Shown in pieces: positions 31,853-44,200 of a stretch of DNA of 64,000 bases. The translations under genes were made by a program, and so were the position numbers. Source of the DNA: Mixophyes australis (Eukaryota > Chordata > Amphibia > Anura > Limnodynastidae); NCBI GenBank assembly GCA_036250195.1, contig JAVHZZ010000010.1, positions 83,004,757-83,068,756 on the forward strand, read 5' to 3'. A model generated the notes under the pieces. It did not search any database and was not told the DNA's origin. It saw only the letters and a program-made list of their open reading frames with translations. How positions within the stretch are numbered: position 1 is the first letter of the stretch; every line of letters starts with the position of its first letter.

Positions 31853-33053
31853 AGTGACTTTGAAAGAGGGGTGATTGTTTGGGGTGCATTTGGCAAGTGC
31901 CAACTCTGCTGCTAACACTATCCTGAAACTGCAAAAGGTAAGCTTTTTGGCTGTAGTGTTCAAAAATGCAGTGAACACCGGAGATATTGGATAAACCTAT
32001 TAATAAATAGGTCTAATACTCTATTTTGCCATATTCCTGCCAAAACTGATGTTTTAAAAGTCTTAAGTAGGCCCCTTAACCTTGGCATAATTCACTACAT
32101 GTGGTTTGGTGTTTATACTTTCTACAGTATTCTCAAACCCTTGATATCTACTTTTCTAATCACTTGCAGTGACATACAAAGTGGAATAAGTGAGCATCCC
32201 TCTCTGGCTGGAGCCTTAGGGCCTGTGGAGCCTATTTAAGGTCGGAACTTCAGACTTTTAAATCGCCCACCGTTTGCCTGTATAAGAAGTGCCGCTCCTG
32301 GCGTATAGCTAGAGCTGTACTGGAATCTATCCTCCCTTCTGGTGAGTATTGATCAGGACAACATATCTCCCTTACAATTGAAAGTGGCCTATGTTATCAG
32401 TCAGCAGAGATATTTGAAACTGGACGATTACTATTTATGCCACCTTTGCTCTGTTATAGGAGACACAACTTTCACGTGAACTATGTGCTGTGTCAATACT
32501 GCTGTTTGTTCATTAGAGCGCCTTCAATGGTGTTACTTTAGTACACAATAGCTCTTAACTTGCTCTAAATTCCTTTGTATCACTGAGGACTATAAACGGA
32601 TCCTTTATGTACATTATTATGATTGTTATTTGAATTATACAAGGTCTATGTAATATATATATATTAAAAAGATTTCCTTTTGGAGCGCACATCCATTTAT
32701 CTATATAATTAATTTTATGTTTTGTCATTATATTGATAATTACACTTAATGGATAGTTTTTTAATTATACTTGGCCATTTAATTATTTCTATTTTGTTTT
32801 TTCCCTTCCTGCATTAGCGTTGGTCCATCTAATTGTCCTTTTTCTCTCTGCAGATTGTGGAGATTTCTCTGAGGCAGTCTGGTTTTGGTTCATTATATTA
32901 TTGTCTGATTTATCTCCCTATAGGTTGTGTTTTGAGCACTTACAAGATATTTCGCCATGGCCCAAACCTCAGGCCATCATTACTCCATGACCTGGGTATA
33001 TAAACTTTATAAATTTATTTCAGTTGTACAATATTAGCATTACCTAATAACAA
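31853..33053. other. Gene-free stretch
   Basis: No coding exon, RNA gene or clear element end is visible. Confidence 0.3.
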
Positions 33054-33383
33054 TGGGCCTGATTCATTAAGGATCTTAACTTGAGAAACTTATTTCAGTC
33101 TCCTGGACAAAACCATGTTACAATGCAAGGGGTGCATATTAGTATTTTGTTTTGCACATAAGTTAAATACTGACTGTTTTTTCATGTAGCACACAAATCT
33201 CAACTTTACATTTCAGTGTTCAAATAAGCTATCAAGTATTTGTGTGCTACATGAAAAAACTGTCAGTATTATGTATTAATAGTAGTAGTATTATGTGCAA
33301 AACAGAATACTAATTTGCACCCCTTGCATTGTAACATGGTTTTGTCTCTCAAGTTAAGATCCTTAATGAATCAGGCTCAATGT
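33054..33383. mobile_element. MITE, family B (full, palindromic)
   Basis: The left end TGGGCCTGATTCATTAAGGA and the right end TCCTTAATGAATCAGGCTCA are inverted. The inner pairs CAAAACCATGTTACAATGCA / TGCATTGTAACATGGTTTTG and CATGTAGCACACAAA / TTTGTGTGCTACATG extend the hairpin through almost all of the 330 bp. Confidence 0.85.
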
Positions 33384-34536
33384 CTTTAAGGAATTATACT
33401 CATGTTCGTTTTTACATCTTGGAGATAAGGTGCTCTGTATGTGGAGGGCAAAACAAATTAAATGAGAATGAAATGGCCCACATTGATTGTCTGCTAATGT
33501 CCTGAATGTGAAATACGTATGTACACTAACGTTGCCCTGTCACCTATACCCAGTTGAGGCACTTATTCATGCTTCAGTCATGTGACTAGTTCCTACTGAG
33601 TAGATAGGTTGAATATTAATTTGGCCCACAAAATGGCCGCCTCTATTGTGTGTAGGTAACAGGTCCACGTAAAGTCTCCACAAGCGTCTGACACTACTTT
33701 GTTAAAGGAATTTTTTTTTTCCAGACTGTAGGCCTTTAATCTCTCCACGTTGTTAAGTGCTGATGATCATGTGAAGAGGATCTGGTCAAAGCGGACGGAA
33801 CCTGACTGAATGTGAGATGATCACGTGATCAGTTTAGGATTGGAGCATGTGGTCAGTAAGAGAAGACAATTACACAGGGCGTGTGGCAGGGCCCAAAATA
33901 CAAACATAGCCTGTCACTTCATGCTAGCCAGCATTAGGAGTAATGGAGGAGAAGGTTGATAATTGTGATCAAAGAAAATGTATTCATAGTACTAAAGAAC
34001 TCCATGCAAAGCTAAAAAAATATATTTTTGGATGGAGCTGAGAGAATGTATAAAACAAAAGCTTAATAATTATATCAAATTTCAAAGTGAGAATTTTACT
34101 TGCTAAAAATGAAGATGAAAAAATTATAACTATATTATAACCATACTTACATAAAAAGTTACTATATCTTCAAAGAATATAAGAAACGCGAAAGTGAATG
34201 TTCATTTATTAAAATAAATGTCTGCACATGTGCACCAAAATCCATATACAGTATATATACTGTTACAGTTATGTATTCATATAAAGGGATTGCAATGTTG
34301 TTTTTACTCCAATGTATGAACATTAAATTTTAATATTTATACTTTGATGCAATGTCAGTTAACAATTAATTGCATTATATTTAACACATATCTTAAAAAA
34401 AATAAAAATAAAGAATCCTTTATACATACACACAAGAAAAATCAATTGTTGAACCCCTTTAAAAAGGGTGCACTTGTTTACATGGAATTTCCACCTGCAT
34501 TTATGAAGACATGTTAAATCATAGCATAGAAATAAG

Positions 34537-34576
<40 letters not shown>

Positions 34577-34785
34577 TTATATATAGACAATTAGAAAAAT
34601 TACATTGGGATAAAGTATTGATGTGCTTTCCAATGTACGCCTTTTCCAATGCCTGCGCTCAATATTCTGATTATCCATTTGCAGTAATTTGTACTGAATT
34701 TAAAAAAATAAATCTTTTAAAGTGTTTTGTTTGTCCGGTTCACTAATGGAGAAGTACAACCAAGAGTTTCTGTATACACACAAAT
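33384..34785. other. Gene-free stretch with (TA)n
   Basis: AT-rich DNA with a TA run at 34543-34570. No gene is seen. Confidence 0.35.
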
Positions 34786-35122
34786 ATCATCATCATTTAT
34801 TTATATAGGGCCACTAATTACGCAGCGCTGTACAGAGAACTCATTCACATCAGTCCCTGCCCCATTGGGGCTTACAGTCTAAATTCCCTAACGTCCACAC
34901 AGACAGACAGAGAGTGAGAGACTAGGGTCAATTTAGATAGCAGCCAAATAACCTACCAGTATGTTTTTGGGGTGTGGGAGGAAACCGGAGCACCTGGAGG
35001 AAACCCAGGCAAACACAGGGAGAACATACAAACTCCACACAGATAAGGTCATGGTCAGGAATCGAACTCATGACCCCAGTGCTGTGAGGCAGAAGTGCTA
35101 ACCACTAGGCCACTGTGCTGTC
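34786..35122 (-). mobile_element. tRNA-derived SINE (full length, inverted)
   Basis: The tail ATCATCATTTATTTATATAG is on the left and the tRNA-like head on the right (AACCACTAGGCCACTGTGCT, the complement of the A-box region). The complement of the B box is GAATCGAACTC near 35060. It is collinear with the copies at 58738 and 60201. Confidence 0.8.
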
Positions 35123-37446
35123 CTAGATATGGGTGATCTCGCAATTTTTGTGGTATTAAATTATATATAAATATATATATAATGAATTAAAGTTGTGCTG
35201 TCCTTAAATGGCTGTTTATATCCTAAAGCAGCACTTGCTATTTATTCCAACATGCTTGGTGTAGGAGTCTGTGTCTGAAGGTTACATTTACTTCATGAAC
35301 CTGGGGCATGATTTAACACAGTAAGATAAGCTTGTTTTTGTACATCATGTCTATTCACATAGGCTGTTCGGGGCACTACTCACCTGATCCTTCCTAAAGT
35401 ACCAGCCCCGTGCTTATCAAACAGGAATTCTGAGTTCATCCGACAAACAGGCTGACGTATGTGCAGCAAATAAGGCTTCAGATTAGATATTAGGCATTAT
35501 CTGGCCTTTATTATCATTATATACCTACTGAGGGCAGATAACAGACCTTCATGTCATCTTTGTTTGTACAACGGTGAAATATCACACACTTGTCCCACTT
35601 ACAACATATGCAGTTACGGGAGGCTTGCCATGTATAACAAACTATACCGTTTTTAATACTCATTAAATATGTAATGTGTTATGTTTAAAAATGCCAATAA
35701 CTGAATTGAATCTAGAGATAAATACAAGCCAGGGTCCTATACATATATTATAGTTTCACTGGAAGTAATCAGCTGTGTACTGTTATCAAGAACGTGCATG
35801 CTAGACTAATGAGCTGTAATTCTACATAACTCTCAATATTTACCACCGTAATAACTGAGGTGTGATAAAAGGGTTTAATCTTTAGTCTCTTAAACAATCA
35901 TTACATTCAGCTTATGTGCTTAGATTTCAGTGGAATGGCTACAATATAGGAGTGATTTGATGTTCCTTTTACCAATCGTAGTTATACTTTGTAGTCCTAT
36001 TACTAGAGTCCGCTGTAGGTGTGTTGTTGTTTTTTTTTACATTTTTCAAGAAAATGGATACATTCACTTTGTGAACCTAGGCGGTCGCTTGGGTGCCAAG
36101 GGGCACCTAAAATACTGTTACTCATTCAGTATTTTTAATATCCCCATGGCGTCCCACCTCTGCGTGCCAGCAGTTGTCATGGTGGAGCAGCGGCTTCTTA
36201 CTAGTGAGGCTGCCGGCTACTGCTCCTCCATGTTGTTAGTGGGCTGGGAGTGTGGTCCTTGGTTATGATGTCTCAACCTTGTACCCCCAGTCTGTCAGAG
36301 GATGCCGCTTCCTGCTGTATAAGAGAAGTTGGGGGCGGGGTAAGAGGGTGGCCTGGTTAGCCTATGAGGAGGGGAGGCGTCCAAGGAGGTGGGGTTGCGC
36401 CTAGGGTACCTCCGCCAGCCATGTCATTATGTGACTTATAAGGTGTGCTCTCACACCTCCCAGCATTTCAAAGAACCAAAGAGGGCCACAGAAATAACAA
36501 ACTAAACCTATAATACAAGTTTACAGGTAGTAATAAAATATACTAATGTTTAGTTAAAAATTCCAATAACTTGAGATAATTGACGTGTTGGGGGCAATAC
36601 AATTGTGCGCAGAGTCATGCCGGAGGCTCACATGATGAGGCTCCGTGAGATGTTACAGTACTAAGACATTACGTACCGTAATACCTGGGCACATCACGCA
36701 AGGCTTTAATAGGACTTTGTGCACAATTGATTTCTCCCCTGTAAGTGATTTTGCTGTCCAGTTAAGGATAGACTATCGTTCGCTGTTACCTGTCATGTTC
36801 TTAAAAGGTAGCTAAAAGAGACTGGCTGCTTTTACACGCACATAGTGTACGTCGCACTATTTAAAATACAATTTTATTCAAAAGTGCTAGTTTCCCTATC
36901 CAAATCCCTAGCCAAATCCATGGCTACATTTAGTTTTATAAATGAATATTTAATGCAAAACACATTTAGAAAATATTTTATTTTTTTTAAGTATAAATAA
37001 TTTCATAACAACAAGGATAGTTTTATTGTAGCAGTACGGTTTAGTTTTACTGTGGGTATATATTGGTGCAAATTAAGAGTCTATTGAATTGGGCAGCACT
37101 TGCCAGGCTTTGTAAATAGTCAGTGGGACTGTTCTGGACCTTATTTTCTATAAGAAATTAGAGGGTTGAAAAATAATCCCAATTTGGGGGTTCACTCAGC
37201 TTTAATTATATGATGTGAACATAATATGACAAATCTGTCATAAGGTAGTTGAAATAGGGCAATATATTGCAGAATTTGTGTAAATAAACAAATATTCTGC
37301 AAACAATTTCAAATTCACCAGCAGGGTTCTGGATTGTATAGTGTATGAAGTGTATAGGTTAATTGTTCAGCAGCCTCTGTATGCACCCATAACTCTACAC
37401 ATTTCTAAATGACTCCTTATATTTATAGTATTTATCAGAACACTAA
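35123..37446. other. Gene-free stretch
   Basis: No exon was recognised. 36070-36420 is a GC-richer repeat-like block (GCTTGGGTGCCAAGGGGCAC and GGGGCGGGGTAAGAGGG). Otherwise AT-rich. Confidence 0.3.
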
Positions 37447-38571
37447 AGCTGGGTACACACTACAGAAAATTATTGCTTTCTGTAACGATTGAAAGTACCC
37501 ACCAGCATGCAGATTTATGTGCACACTTACACGATTTACCTTTTAGATCTGTGAATTCCATCTCTCATAACGATCTGCGGGATAGATTGTGAATTCTATG
37601 GAGATCCGCCTACACTGCTGGTGGTGAGTACATACACGCTGCCACATTTGCACAACATCGTTCCATCGTTGATCATGATTTTTAGGAAGTTTATAAAACC
37701 AAATCAAATGATAGGATGTGCTTTGGCGCGCTAAGACATGGTCGTGGGAGAGTGCATGGTAATGCAATATTATTATTATTATCCTTTATTTGTTAGGCGC
37801 CACAAGAGTTCCGCAGCGCCGTACACAGCACAAACAGTAGACTATACAGGTTAAGACATTACTGAACAATAAACAATAAATACCAAAACTTTAGAAACTC
37901 CAGGCAGGCTAATGTCTGTAAAGACGGAGCAGAAGAACAGGTATGGACACAGGAGGGAAGAGGGCCCTGCTCAAATGAGCTTACATACTAAGGGAGGGTG
38001 AACAAAACTCAAGCACAAAGGGAGCCAGTTGACGTATAAGGGAGAGAATAGGGGCAGGGAGGACAGGTTAGGTGGAAAAATTGGTAGGCTTTAAGGGACA
38101 GGTGGGTTTTGAGTGCCCGTTTGAAGGAGCACAGAGTAGGAGAGAGACGGGTGGAGCGGGGGAGGTCGTACCAGTGAAGGGGGGCTGCACAGGAGAAGTC
38201 CTGGATTCTGGAGTGGGAAGAGGTGACCAGGGTGAAGGAGAGGCGGCGGTCATTGGCCGAGCGCAGGGAGCGGGCAGGGGTGTGAATGGAGAGGAGGTTA
38301 GAGATATAGGGGGCAGTGGACTGGGAAAGAGCCTTGTACGTGGTGGTGAGGAGTTTGAAAAGGATTCTGTAGGGGAAGGGGCGCCAGTGAAGGGCAAGGC
38401 AGAGAGGGAAAGCAGAGGAGGAGCGGCGAGAGAGGAAGATGAGACTAGCCGTCGCATTGAGAATAGAGCGGAGGGGGGCAAGGTGGGAGGTCGGTAATAT
38501 CTGACCAAACAGTCATTTATCGTGTGCTCAGCATGATTATTGGATGAAAAACCTGTATTGTGTACCCAGCT
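37447..38571. mobile_element. MITE, family F (AGCTGGGTACACACTACAG ends), with nested LINE
   Basis: The ends read AGCTGGGTACACACTACAG on the left and the complement of a close variant on the right (TGTATTGTGTACCCAGCT), flanked by TAA on both sides. A LINE 3' fragment (37767-38500) interrupts it, so the MITE is the older insertion. A second, uninterrupted copy is at 41785-42206 in fads1 intron 1. A TAA flank would fit a PIF/Harbinger origin, but this is tentative. Confidence 0.7.
37767..38500 (-). pseudogene. L2-like LINE 3' end (ORF2 C-terminus), 5'-truncated
   Basis: The minus strand from about 38490 to 38050 reads without a stop as the C-terminal domain typical of L2/CR1-clade LINE ORF2. 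Motifs in order: ILNATASLIFLSRR, LALHWRPFPYRILFKLL, TYKAL, TAPYISNLL, ARSLRSANDRRL, and DFSCAAPLHWYDLPRS. It lacks the reverse transcriptase and has no start codon. It is followed by a 3' UTR with GAGCAGGGCCCTCTTCC and TGTACGGCGCTGCGG, and by an (ATA)n microsatellite tail at 37767-37782, as such LINEs have. The opposite strand is also open (38072-38497), but that is a shadow. Confidence 0.8.
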
Positions 38572-38744
38572 TAAAGGGAACATTTCCAACGCAGTTTAGA
38601 AAATAAATGCAGATATCTACTAGGGACACCTTTTCCTTTGCACCAAATGTGATATATGTCACCAGCTGTATTGTGAAACCAGTGTGTGAGCAAGTGACCA
38701 CCAGGCACCATGGTAACTCGCAGTATCAGTATATATACGTCAGA

Positions 38745-38751
<7 letters not shown>

Positions 38752-38783
<32 letters not shown>
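38752..38783. repeat. (TA)n microsatellite
   Basis: TA run of about 16 units, 300 bp upstream of the fads1 promoter region. Confidence 0.9.
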
Positions 38784-38788
<5 letters not shown>

Positions 38789-39049
38789 TTATTAATATTA
38801 ATATTACCTCCTGTTACTAACACCCCTTACATACAGAACTACGTCACCGGTGCTCTCCTGATTTTGTGGAACTAAAGTCCAAGCCTATGAACATGCAGTC
38901 TGATGACTTCACTTATATGACATGTGCTGCTCAATACAAAATAAGCAGTTACTCTGTATTAGGCCATGTCACCAGCCGTAAACTGCACAGTTTCAGCTCC
39001 CATTACAGGGCTCATCAGCGCCGCCTTCCGGCCACTTCGGGTGAATGAA

Positions 39050-39535
39050 TGAGAAGTCGTCATTGTCTGATTAAATAAAGCTGCCCTATACAGATTGGAT
39101 GTAACGGGCTTTCTTGGCGTGAGCGGGCTCTATACAATATAGAGAACACGCCGTGGATTGGCTGTTATGTCACTCTGCTGGTCGCCGTCCCGCCAATCAG
39201 TGGGAACGGGCGGATGCTAAGAAAGCCGGACACTTGACTGGTCAAGAGAGCGGAAAGGGGGCGTGTCCTGCAGCCGCAGTCCAGGAGCCTCTGGTGCTGA
39301 AGCTCAGAGCGTTGCTGCCGGGCGGAGGGACAGGAGCGCTGCGCACAGAGGTTGCGGGCAGGGCATAGAGCGCTGCGGGCAGGGCATTGAGGCTGCGGGA
39401 AGCGCATAGAGCGCGGTGCAGACAGGGCATAGAGCGCTGCGGGCAGGGCATTGAGGCTGCGGGAAGCGCATAGAGCGCTGGGCAGACAGAGGTTTTACGG
39501 GAATTAAAGGGATGGGCAATACATAGAAGTGACAG
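39050..39535 (+). promoter_or_regulatory. fads1: fads1 promoter and probable 5' non-coding exon (GC-rich)
   Basis: This is a CpG-rich block in otherwise AT-rich DNA. Two CCAAT boxes in opposite orientation, ATTGG at 39157-39161 and CCAAT at 39193-39197, lie 36 bp apart. NF-Y sites of this kind are usual at vertebrate FADS promoters. A consensus splice donor GACAG|GTAGGT at 39535|39536 suggests a 5' UTR exon joined to an exon carrying the ATG, with a possible acceptor TTACAG at 39840. That acceptor has a poor pyrimidine tract, so an unspliced leader is also possible. A 64-bp direct duplication lies at 39361-39488. Confidence 0.6.
39361..39488. repeat. 64-bp tandem duplication in the fads1 CpG island
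   Basis: Two copies (from 39361 and 39425) of a unit beginning GGGCATAGAGCGCTGCGGGC. Each unit itself holds three imperfect ~20-bp repeats of GGGCAT(A/T)GAG-type sequence. This is probably inside the 5' non-coding exon. Confidence 0.85.
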
Positions 39536-39863
39536 GTAGGTGTGCATGCATAAGGACACTGGGGATGGTATGTTATGAATAGAGGGGCTGCTAGGGGTAG
39601 ACAGAGGGGCAGGATTGGGCATATGACATGTACAGAATATTCAGCACTGTATGTTAGATGTGACTAGTGCACACCTATGAGCAGTGTATACAGTGTCCAG
39701 TATATATAGTCTATGTTGTGCTACAGATCAAGTATGTATAGGCAGTGTACAGAGAACCTATAGTCTATACTGGCAGTATATTATACAGTGCAACTCTGTG
39801 TAACGTGTGTAGACAGCCACATAGCAAAGTACAATTACAGACAAGGTATACATAGCTGAAGCC

Positions 39864-41163
39864 ATGGGTTCTGCAGGAGAACTTGCTCACTACACATGGG
39901 AGGAGGTCCAGAAGCGATGTACCCGCGAGGAGCGATGGCTGGTCATTAACCGTAAAGTGTACGACATCACAAGATTCTGCATGAAGCACCCTGGAGGGCC
40001 ACGAGTCATCAGCCACTATGCGGGCCAAGATGCCACGGTGAGTGGAGTCACAGCCCTCAGTTCAGCCACCACATATGGATAGTGCCATATAGCAAAAGGC
40101 AAAAGATCCAAGGTTTCCTAACTTGGGCTTATGTTCATGGGCCTAGTAGGATAGACTTATGAGCAGTCTGGCAGCCTCAGGTCTAGCATAAAGTTCTGGA
40201 GAACTGCAAAAGTGGTCCATCAGCTACCAAGCCCAGTGCCAGAGTTATAGGAAGCTTTCTTGTGGTTCTATGTAAAGGAGCATATGAGTTCTACCAACTA
40301 ATAAACTAATTATTAGTCACATTTTCATATTTTGTTGGTGACTATTTTCTAAACAGTTTTATAAGCAATGATGTACTTGTTTGGCGTTGGTTCTGACGCT
40401 GATTCCCACATTTAACCGAAGTCCTGTGATTTAAAAGTGATCACTAACTAAATGCAAATTGCCTTCTATAAAACCACTATTTTGTAATGTTATCAAATAT
40501 ACATGTATACGTTTCTGGAGCTGAGAAGATATTGGAGATAAAGATGTGATCATGGGGTAGATTTTACTTATGCATACCAGACTTTCTGACACTAAGGGCT
40601 AGATTTACTAAACTGTGGAAAAAGTGGAGATGTTGCCCATAGCAACCAATCAGATTCTAGCTATCATTTTGTAGAATGTACTAAATAAATGACAGAGAGA
40701 ATCTAATTGGTTGCTACAAGCAACATCTCCACTTTTTCAAACCTGCCTTTTAGTAAATCTAGCCCTAAGTCTATTGAAAGGTGGTGCAGTCAGTCTCTTT
40801 TAACTAGTAAATGCCTGATAACAGGGGACAATATGCACTCTGCTGCACAGCCATTGAAAATTCAATGTGAAAAGTCCCAAATTCTATTGAAATGTATTAA
40901 GTTTCACATCTATGTTTGTGAATGTAAAAAATGCATATTATTGCTTAATGAACTTTATATTATCGGTTTTGTAGGCGTTTACAACGAATTGATGCAGAGC
41001 AGTGTAATGATGTGAAGCAGGCAGGATTGTAACACTATGTTCATATCATAGACAAGTTCATGCAACTGATATAACACAGCAAAGTTCCATCTCATAAGTG
41101 GCTATATACCATACATCTAATATATGTACTGCTTTAATATATATGTGTGTGTATATGTGTGTG

Positions 41164-41205
<42 letters not shown>

Positions 41206-44200
41206 GTGTGTCTATGTATTTATATATATATGTGTGTATGTGTTTACTGCTTGCACCATATGCAGTCATTCATTTTACACCTATACGTGTATATTCCGTA
41301 TACACAGAGCTTCCTATTCTGCACAGTGTCAGGTGTTAGCTGTTCTCTGTTCTCTGCACTGGCTGTATATATCCATTCACAGGATTGGTCCAGCCTTGTG
41401 GTTCCACCATCTGTTCAGCCCACTCCCCCGCCACAAGCATCTCTCTCCTCCTCTTCATCCCCCAGAGGCGGGCTTCTGTTTTAGTACACAGCATCCGGCA
41501 CAGATTAACCTCTTGCATGCCAGAGGAGGGGGTCTTCCCACAGCAATGGTTTCTAGGATAAGCTGTTGAGTCTGTGTGTGAATAATACAAAAGAGATGAG
41601 AATAAATACATATTTTATTTATTTTCTAGGGTCAGGTTTTGACATATTAAAAAAAATAACAGATTGGGATGATAGTTGTGTGAAATGTTATTTGCACTGC
41701 AAGTTTTTGTTCACTTTGTCTGCAGAAATGGGTTAAGAATGTATTTCACTACAGCTGGACAAGTGCTTTTGTGTATGTGAATAAGGCTGGGTACACACTA
41801 CAGATTTTTCACCCGATTATCAGGCCAATCACACGATAAACGACCGTTAGGTCCGATATCACATTAGTATGTGCACTCCAATGATCATGTTTTATCGTTC
41901 CAAAGCACATCGCATCGTTTGATTTTATAAATGGACTAAAAATCTCTATAAACGATGGAACACTGTCAGTTAAATTCTGCAGTGTGTATGCACTAACGCC
42001 CAGCAGTGTAAGCTGATCTCTATGGAGTGTGCAGAGTCACGATCTTTTCAGCTGGGGGTTATGAGAGATGAAGATCACATATCTGAAGGTAAATCGTGTA
42101 AACCGTATATATTGTGTACACATGAATCGGCATGATGATCGGGACTTGGTAAAAAAACAATAATGATAACGCTTTGAGAGAAACCTTCTGTAGTGTGTAC
42201 CCAATCTTAGGTTATATTGTACTATACCAGTATTGGCTAACCTGTGACACTCCAGGTGTTTGTGAAACTACAAGTCCCAGCATGCTTTGCCAATATATAG
42301 CAGCTTATTGCTGGAAGGGTATGCTGGGACTTGTAGTTTCACAACACCTGGAATGTCACAGGTTAGCCAACACTGTACTATACCAATGTGTGAGGTTTGT
42401 CATGTACACAACTGAAGTATATGTGTCTGTCTAGGATCCATACACTGCCTTTCACATTGATAAGGAGCTGGTGCAGAAGCATATGAAATGTCTACTGATT
42501 GGAGAACTGGCACCCGGACAGCCTTGTATGGAACCCAGCAAGAATGTAAGGAGTCCCTGTGGTCTTACAGACAGTGTTTACTTCCCTGTGACTCGTCTGC
42601 CCTGTTGCTGATGTTTCTCCACTCTCTCCCAGGCTGCTATGGTGGAAGATTTCCGTGCATTGCGCTCCACCGTGGAGCAGATGGGTCTCCTCAACCCCAA
42701 TAAATTCTTCTTCTTTTGTGTCCTGCTACACATACTGCTGCTGGACGTACTGGCCTGGGTGAACCTGTATTATTTTGGTCCCTCTCTTATATCATTCCTG
42801 GTCACCGCTTTGCTTCTTGGCACTGTACAGGTAGGGGAAATGCCAGCAGGTGCTTACAGCTGCGTTTTACGGCTTGTGTCTGTTTTCTGCAAATATCTCA
42901 CCGCCGACCCTGCATGTTTCAAATATAAGTACTTTGTAATTTTGTGTAATATAGACATATGGATCAAACCACATCCTTCTGTACCAGTTTGATAGATGCC
43001 TCTTGTCACTATTCTGTGCTGCTGGGGGACCCTGCTCCTTTCATTATCAAACTCTCAGTCTGTGGCTCCCCACTTAACTCTTGACACTGCTCCTGTCACC
43101 TGCAGAGACGGTCCTCCCACAATAACATCAGCACACGCAGCTCCTTAAGTAGTCTGTGCTGCTGTAAATTTTCTGGTGGTCTCATAGGCTGCAGTCTGTT
43201 TTATCCTCTCCCATGTCAAAAGTAAGGACATCCCAGGCGAACAGGAGCTGAATATTGCACAATAAAATGAAAATCCATAGAGTTCAAGTTTGTGTGTCCT
43301 TGGAACAAGTGAGATTAAAAGTATCAACTCGCTATCTTCACTAGAGTAATTGAGTGTGTTTGTTTTAGTACAATTTGCTTATTGGTTCAGTGATTCTTCC
43401 GTTTTACTTGCATTCCAGGTAGAAAACCTCAAATTCTAAGAGGCAGTCAGTGAATATTGGCTGCATGATTTGTCCTCTTACAAATTTGGGACACACCAAA
43501 GAGTAGCTGATCACTAACCAGGCATAAATAGTAGATAGCATACTGCTTATGGAAATATCTGGAAACCGGGTCCTATAGACAGCAAATGTTTTATGTTTTT
43601 AATCTCTTGTTTTATTCACTCTCTGGATTATTTATATCTCTATATAACAGATGAATGTCTCTTATTCTGATACCAGCTGTTACATTCTGTGTCAGAATTT
43701 GTCCTATTGTTTGTACATCGGTCTCAATCTATCTGTATGTCCTGCACTTTAACTGTAGTGTATAGGAAAGATTATACCACCCGGTGTGTAATTATAACTG
43801 TCCTCACATGTGTTGTACTCTGAGGCGGTCTCACTATTCTATTTAATAAGATCTTAGATTGGGGTGGTCTCTGGGGTCTTTCAAGCTGTCTGACTAAGTT
43901 CTTATCTGTCGCAGGCTCAGGCCGGATGGCTGCAACATGACTTTGGTCACTTATCGGTTTACAGCAAATCGAAATGGAATCACCTTGTACATAAATTTGT
44001 GATTGGACAGCTGAAGGTAAGAGCCAATATATTGTCACAGGGAAAGACTTGTCATCTCTTGTAATCTACATTAACAGTGAATCACCCTGCTGCGCAGTGG
44101 GGGGGGTGTTGCCTGGATGATGCAAATCGCATTGTCACCCCCCCTCCCTCCTCCCTCCCCTGTATTTGGACCTCCTCTCCGGGATCTCCCAGAAAAGTAT

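Noticed and set aside
38072..38497. Plus-strand open frame of 141 codons rich in Gly, Glu and Arg
   Set aside because: It is antisense to the L2-like ORF2 C-terminus, whose minus-strand reading gives recognisable LINE motifs. The low-complexity composition reflects the complement of a C/T-rich coding strand.
38068..38589. Minus-strand open frame of 173 codons rich in Ser and Pro
   Set aside because: It is a shifted frame of the same LINE fragment. The correct LINE frame lacks an ATG and gives the SILNATASLIFLSRR-type motifs.
41098..41569. Open frames of 128-140 codons on the plus strand in fads1 intron 1
   Set aside because: They are translations of the TA/TG microsatellite and adjacent intron, bounded by no splice sites used by the gene and with no family resemblance.
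42639..42992. A separate 117-codon gene inside fads1
   Set aside because: It is fads1 exon 3 read through its donor at 42830 into the intron.
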